A model generated the notes under the pieces. It saw nothing but the letters and a program-made list of their open reading frames with translations, was not told where the DNA came from and did not search any database. A stretch of 64,000 nt of DNA from RGIG5612 sp045601405 (GTDB taxonomy: Bacteria > Bacillota > Clostridia > Lachnospirales > Lachnospiraceae), in assembly GCA_045601405.1 (NCBI GenBank), contig JAZRZO010000053.1, positions 43,470 through 107,469 on the forward strand. Direction: 5' to 3'. Shown one piece after another: positions 61,710 to 64,000 of the stretch (the first letter of the stretch is position 1; the number at the start of each line of letters is the position of its first letter). A program made the translations under genes and the position numbers.

Positions 61710-63422
61710 TTAAACAGCTTTATATACTGTGTTACCTTTAAATACTGTTTCAAGTATTTTAATATCCTGTATATGCTCAACAGGAATGTTTTCGATATCG
61801 TTATCTAAAACAACCAACTCTGCTGATTTTCCAACCTCGATTGATCCTGTTACATTTTCTAAATGTGCCTGATACGCTGCAAAAATAGTATGGGCCTGAA
61901 GGGCTTGCTTAAGATTTATGCACTCACTAGGCATAGCAGCTGGAATGTCCTTAAATAGTTCATATACCAAATCGTCTTTTACAAATCTTCTAGTTATTGC
62001 TACCTGAACTCCAGAAAGTCCATATGCTGCATTAACAGGATAGTCAGAACCATATGCACATATTACACCATTATCCATAAATGTCTTATTTGGAAATGCC
62101 CCTCTTACAACATCTTCACCCCATGCTGCAACATTTACTGGGTCTACTTCAGGACTCGCACTAAACCATCCAGGTTGAATGCTTGCAATAATATGGCTTT
62201 TACCCATTCGTACTCTATCCTCAGGTGCTACAAATGTGCAATGTGCTATGATATTTCTAATACTAGGATTTGGATAAAGATTCTGTGCATTCTCGTAAAA
62301 ATCAATCACTCTTCGAACAGCATAACTTCCCATTGCATGTGTATGAATATTGAATCCTTCCTTATTAGCAAGGGCCATTGATTCCTTCATATGCTCCTCA
62401 TCCCAAAGAAGAGGTTCTCTGGTACCTGGCTCTTTTCCAACCGTCAAAGGCGCATTCTCAGTGTAAGGTTCTATCATAGAAAGAGAACCATCTGCAAAAT
62501 ATTTTACTGTATCAACTATAAAAAGGTCATCAACATCAAACTTAGTGCGATTTGCAATTGCTTTATTAAGATCTTTATCTCTGGTTTCATCATTAATATT
62601 ATGAACACCTGTGACTCTGGCAGTAAACTCTCCATTCTTTGCCATTTCTGAAAGAACTTCATAAGACGACTCAACCTGTTGACAATCACATAATAAAGTG
62701 TATCCTCTTGCAGCAAGTACCTCAAACGATTTCGCAATACAATCATGATGTTGCTTCGGTGTAAAGTCATAATTTGGAATACTATAAATTATTGGACCAA
62801 AAACAGCAGGTTCTGATATATATCCGCTAGGACTTCCATCTGCTTCCTTAACAATAAGCCCATTTTGATCATCCGTATCTGCGTTAACCCCTGCTATTTC
62901 AAGCGCTTTAGTATTTAATAAAACTAAATGGCCACAGTATGACGTTAAAACAACTGGCTTATCTGACACAACTTCATCAATATCATGTCTAGTAATTGGT
63001 CTGACAATACCTTGCAAGCCTCCTGTAAACCATGCTCTATCCCACCCAAGGCCTTTAATAACAGGGTCACCTTTATGTTCTGCAGCAAAAGTTTTTAATT
63101 CTTCCTGCATTAGTTTTATAACTCCATCCGGAGTATCTGTTTCAGGATTTGGTACAATTCCACTAAAACTACATGTTCCATATTTCATTGCTGCTTGTGC
63201 ATTATGCATATGCGCATCTCCCAGACCCGGGATAACACTTTTGCCATTGCAATCAATAACTTCAGTAGTCTCTCCCATCCAGTCTAAAACGCCTGCTTCA
63301 TCTCCAACATAAACAAATTTACCATTCTTAATAGCAACGGCTTGCGCATGTGTTTCAGTCCCATCTAATGCAATTGAATATACTTTAGCATTCTTAAAAA
63401 TTTTATCTGCACATTGCTTCAT
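61710..63422 (-). CDS. Amidohydrolase family 3 protein (YtcJ-like)
   Basis: A 570-residue metal-dependent hydrolase. The N-terminal beta part leads to the HxH metal motif in GLGDAHMHNAQ. Further ligands and conserved stretches are FNIHTHAMGSYAVRRVIDFY, NIIAHCTFVAPEDRV and ICAYGSDYPVNA (Asp). The C-terminal phrase GSIEVGKSAELVVLDNDIEN returns to the beta sandwich. Members act on varied amide or formamide substrates, so the substrate is unknown. No signal peptide. AT-rich codon use differs from the pyr genes. Start after AAGGAGAATCTAGA. Confidence 0.9.
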   Translation of the reverse strand: MKQCADKIFKNAKVYSIALDGTETHAQAVAIKNGKFVYVGDEAGVLDWMGETTEVIDCNGKSVIPGLGDAHMHNAQAAMKYGTCSFSGIVPNPETDTPDGVIKLMQEELKTFAAEHKGDPVIKGLGWDRAWFTGGLQGIVRPITRHDIDEVVSDKPVVLTSYCGHLVLLNTKALEIAGVNADTDDQNGLIVKEADGSPSGYISEPAVFGPIIYSIPNYDFTPKQHHDCIAKSFEVLAARGYTLLCDCQQVESSYEVLSEMAKNGEFTARVTGVHNINDETRDKDLNKAIANRTKFDVDDLFIVDTVKYFADGSLSMIEPYTENAPLTVGKEPGTREPLLWDEEHMKESMALANKEGFNIHTHAMGSYAVRRVIDFYENAQNLYPNPSIRNIIAHCTFVAPEDRVRMGKSHIIASIQPGWFSASPEVDPVNVAAWGEDVVRGAFPNKTFMDNGVICAYGSDYPVNAAYGLSGVQVAITRRFVKDDLVYELFKDIPAAMPSECINLKQALQAHTIFAAYQAHLENVTGSIEVGKSAELVVLDNDIENIPVEHIQDIKILETVFKGNTVYKAV

Positions 63423-63443
63423 TCTAGATTCTCCTTAATAATG

Positions 63444-64000
63444 TTATGCCTTAAATGTTGTCTGTCCCTTAAATACTGTTTCTTTTACTTTAAGAAGACA
63501 AATATCTTCTGCTGGCGTATTTTCTATGTCACCATTTAGTACTACCAATTCTGCTGATTTACCAACTTCTATTGATCCAGTGATGTCTTCACGCCCAAAC
63601 TGATATGCAACATTAATTGTCCAAGCCATAATCGCATCTTTCAAAGTCGTTACTTCATCCGGATTAAGCGCTGGAACATCCTTGTATGTATCATAATATT
63701 TATTTATCTTCGAATATTTTCTTGTTAAAGCTATTGATATTCCTTCAAGCGCATCTGTCATAGTTACTGTAAAATCAGAACCATTGGCACATATAACTCC
63801 CGCACGTGCGAGGCTTCCGTTAGGATACAATCCCTTTATACGCTCCTTGCCAAACATTTCAATAAAAGGAGCGCTGTCCTTCTCGTTTGCACATTCCCAC
63901 TGAGGCTGGATACTCGCTATAATCCCGGCATCTGCCATGCGCTTTATATCCTCGTCTTTAATAAAGAAAATATGCGCAATTATGTCACGAAGTTTTCCTT
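63444..64000 (-). CDS. Amidohydrolase family 3 protein, 5' part beyond the right edge
   Basis: The frame is open to the right edge (185 codons visible). It begins in-window GKLRDIIAHIFFIKDEDIKR and continues through ICANGSDFTVTMTDALEGIS to GSIEVGKSAELVVLNGDIEN. It is a paralogue of the neighbouring complete gene, aligned over its C-terminal third. The in-frame ATG at 63938 is internal to the homology and is not the true start. The two genes are in tandem, 21 bases apart, and likely co-transcribed. Confidence 0.88.
   Translation of the reverse strand, partial: GKLRDIIAHIFFIKDEDIKRMADAGIIASIQPQWECANEKDSAPFIEMFGKERIKGLYPNGSLARAGVICANGSDFTVTMTDALEGISIALTRKYSKINKYYDTYKDVPALNPDEVTTLKDAIMAWTINVAYQFGREDITGSIEVGKSAELVVLNGDIENTPAEDICLLKVKETVFKGQTTFKA

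Overview
This window looks like chromosome from a Firmicute of the class Clostridia, most likely Lachnospiraceae. The evidence is an Hsp70-like/TPR-like gene pair of a kind I associate with that family, clostridial-type PurL and M18 aminopeptidase, a T-box leader, a ZTP riboswitch, NrdR boxes, strong AGGAGG ribosome-binding sites and anaerobic metabolism (NrdD/NrdG). Placement rests on gene content read by eye; no search was run. From 1 to about 60.5 kb the base composition is even. From about 61 kb to the right edge it is clearly more AT-rich. Layout: 1-4785 (minus) is a three-gene unit of unknown function: a partial gene, an actin/Hsp70-fold protein (DUF5716-like) and a large helical-repeat protein (DUF5717-like). 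It is followed on the same strand by rarA and citrate synthase, with a divergent small membrane protein at 7.6 kb. 8.0-13.8 kb (minus) holds an M18 aminopeptidase, a PAP2-type membrane phosphatase, nrdG and nrdD; nrdD has a near-consensus promoter overlapped by two NrdR boxes. 14.0-19.8 kb mixes decayed genes (an amino-acid ABC binding protein and an M3 lipoprotein peptidase) with pyridoxal kinase, malic enzyme and an SLC13/ArsB-type transporter, and holds copies of two dispersed non-coding repeat families. 19.8-22.1 kb carries a GH2-fold protein whose catalytic residues appear to be replaced. 22.2-27.4 kb (minus) is a cell-division and wall unit: a PucR-type regulator, ftsE, ftsX, an S41 protease and an EnvC-like M23 protein. 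27.6-38.8 kb (minus) is a purine operon read purE-purC-purF-purM-purN-purO-AICAR transformylase-purD-purL, preceded by a promoter, a ZTP riboswitch and a terminator. glyA follows. Its promoter shares its -35 region with the divergent T-box-controlled trpX gene, which has lost its permease and ATPase partners. 42.1-43.1 kb is an SPFH protein. 43.2-51.4 kb (minus) is a surface locus: a subtilase/thioester/SpaA-repeat protein, a coupled single-pass membrane protein, a small secreted protein, and a large BspA-type repeat protein that shares its C-terminal domain with the small secreted one. 51.8-60.5 kb (plus) is the pyrimidine operon pyrC-carB-pyrK-pyrD-pyrF-pyrE-pyrB-pyrI, complete for UMP synthesis except for the carbamoyl-phosphate synthase small subunit. 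60.5-61.0 kb is an IS3-type remnant, followed by AT-rich DNA with a hypothetical membrane protein and two tandem amidohydrolase-3 paralogues, the second cut by the window edge. Together the window links de novo purine and pyrimidine synthesis, one-carbon supply (glyA) and deoxynucleotide production (nrdD/nrdG). The most interesting leads are the subtilase-thioester surface locus and its shared unknown domain, the T-box whose predicted specifier reads UAG, the apparent GH2 pseudoenzyme, the PurF without its N-terminal cysteine, the PurO-type IMP cyclohydrolase in a bacterial operon, and an 80-bp palindromic repeat present three times.
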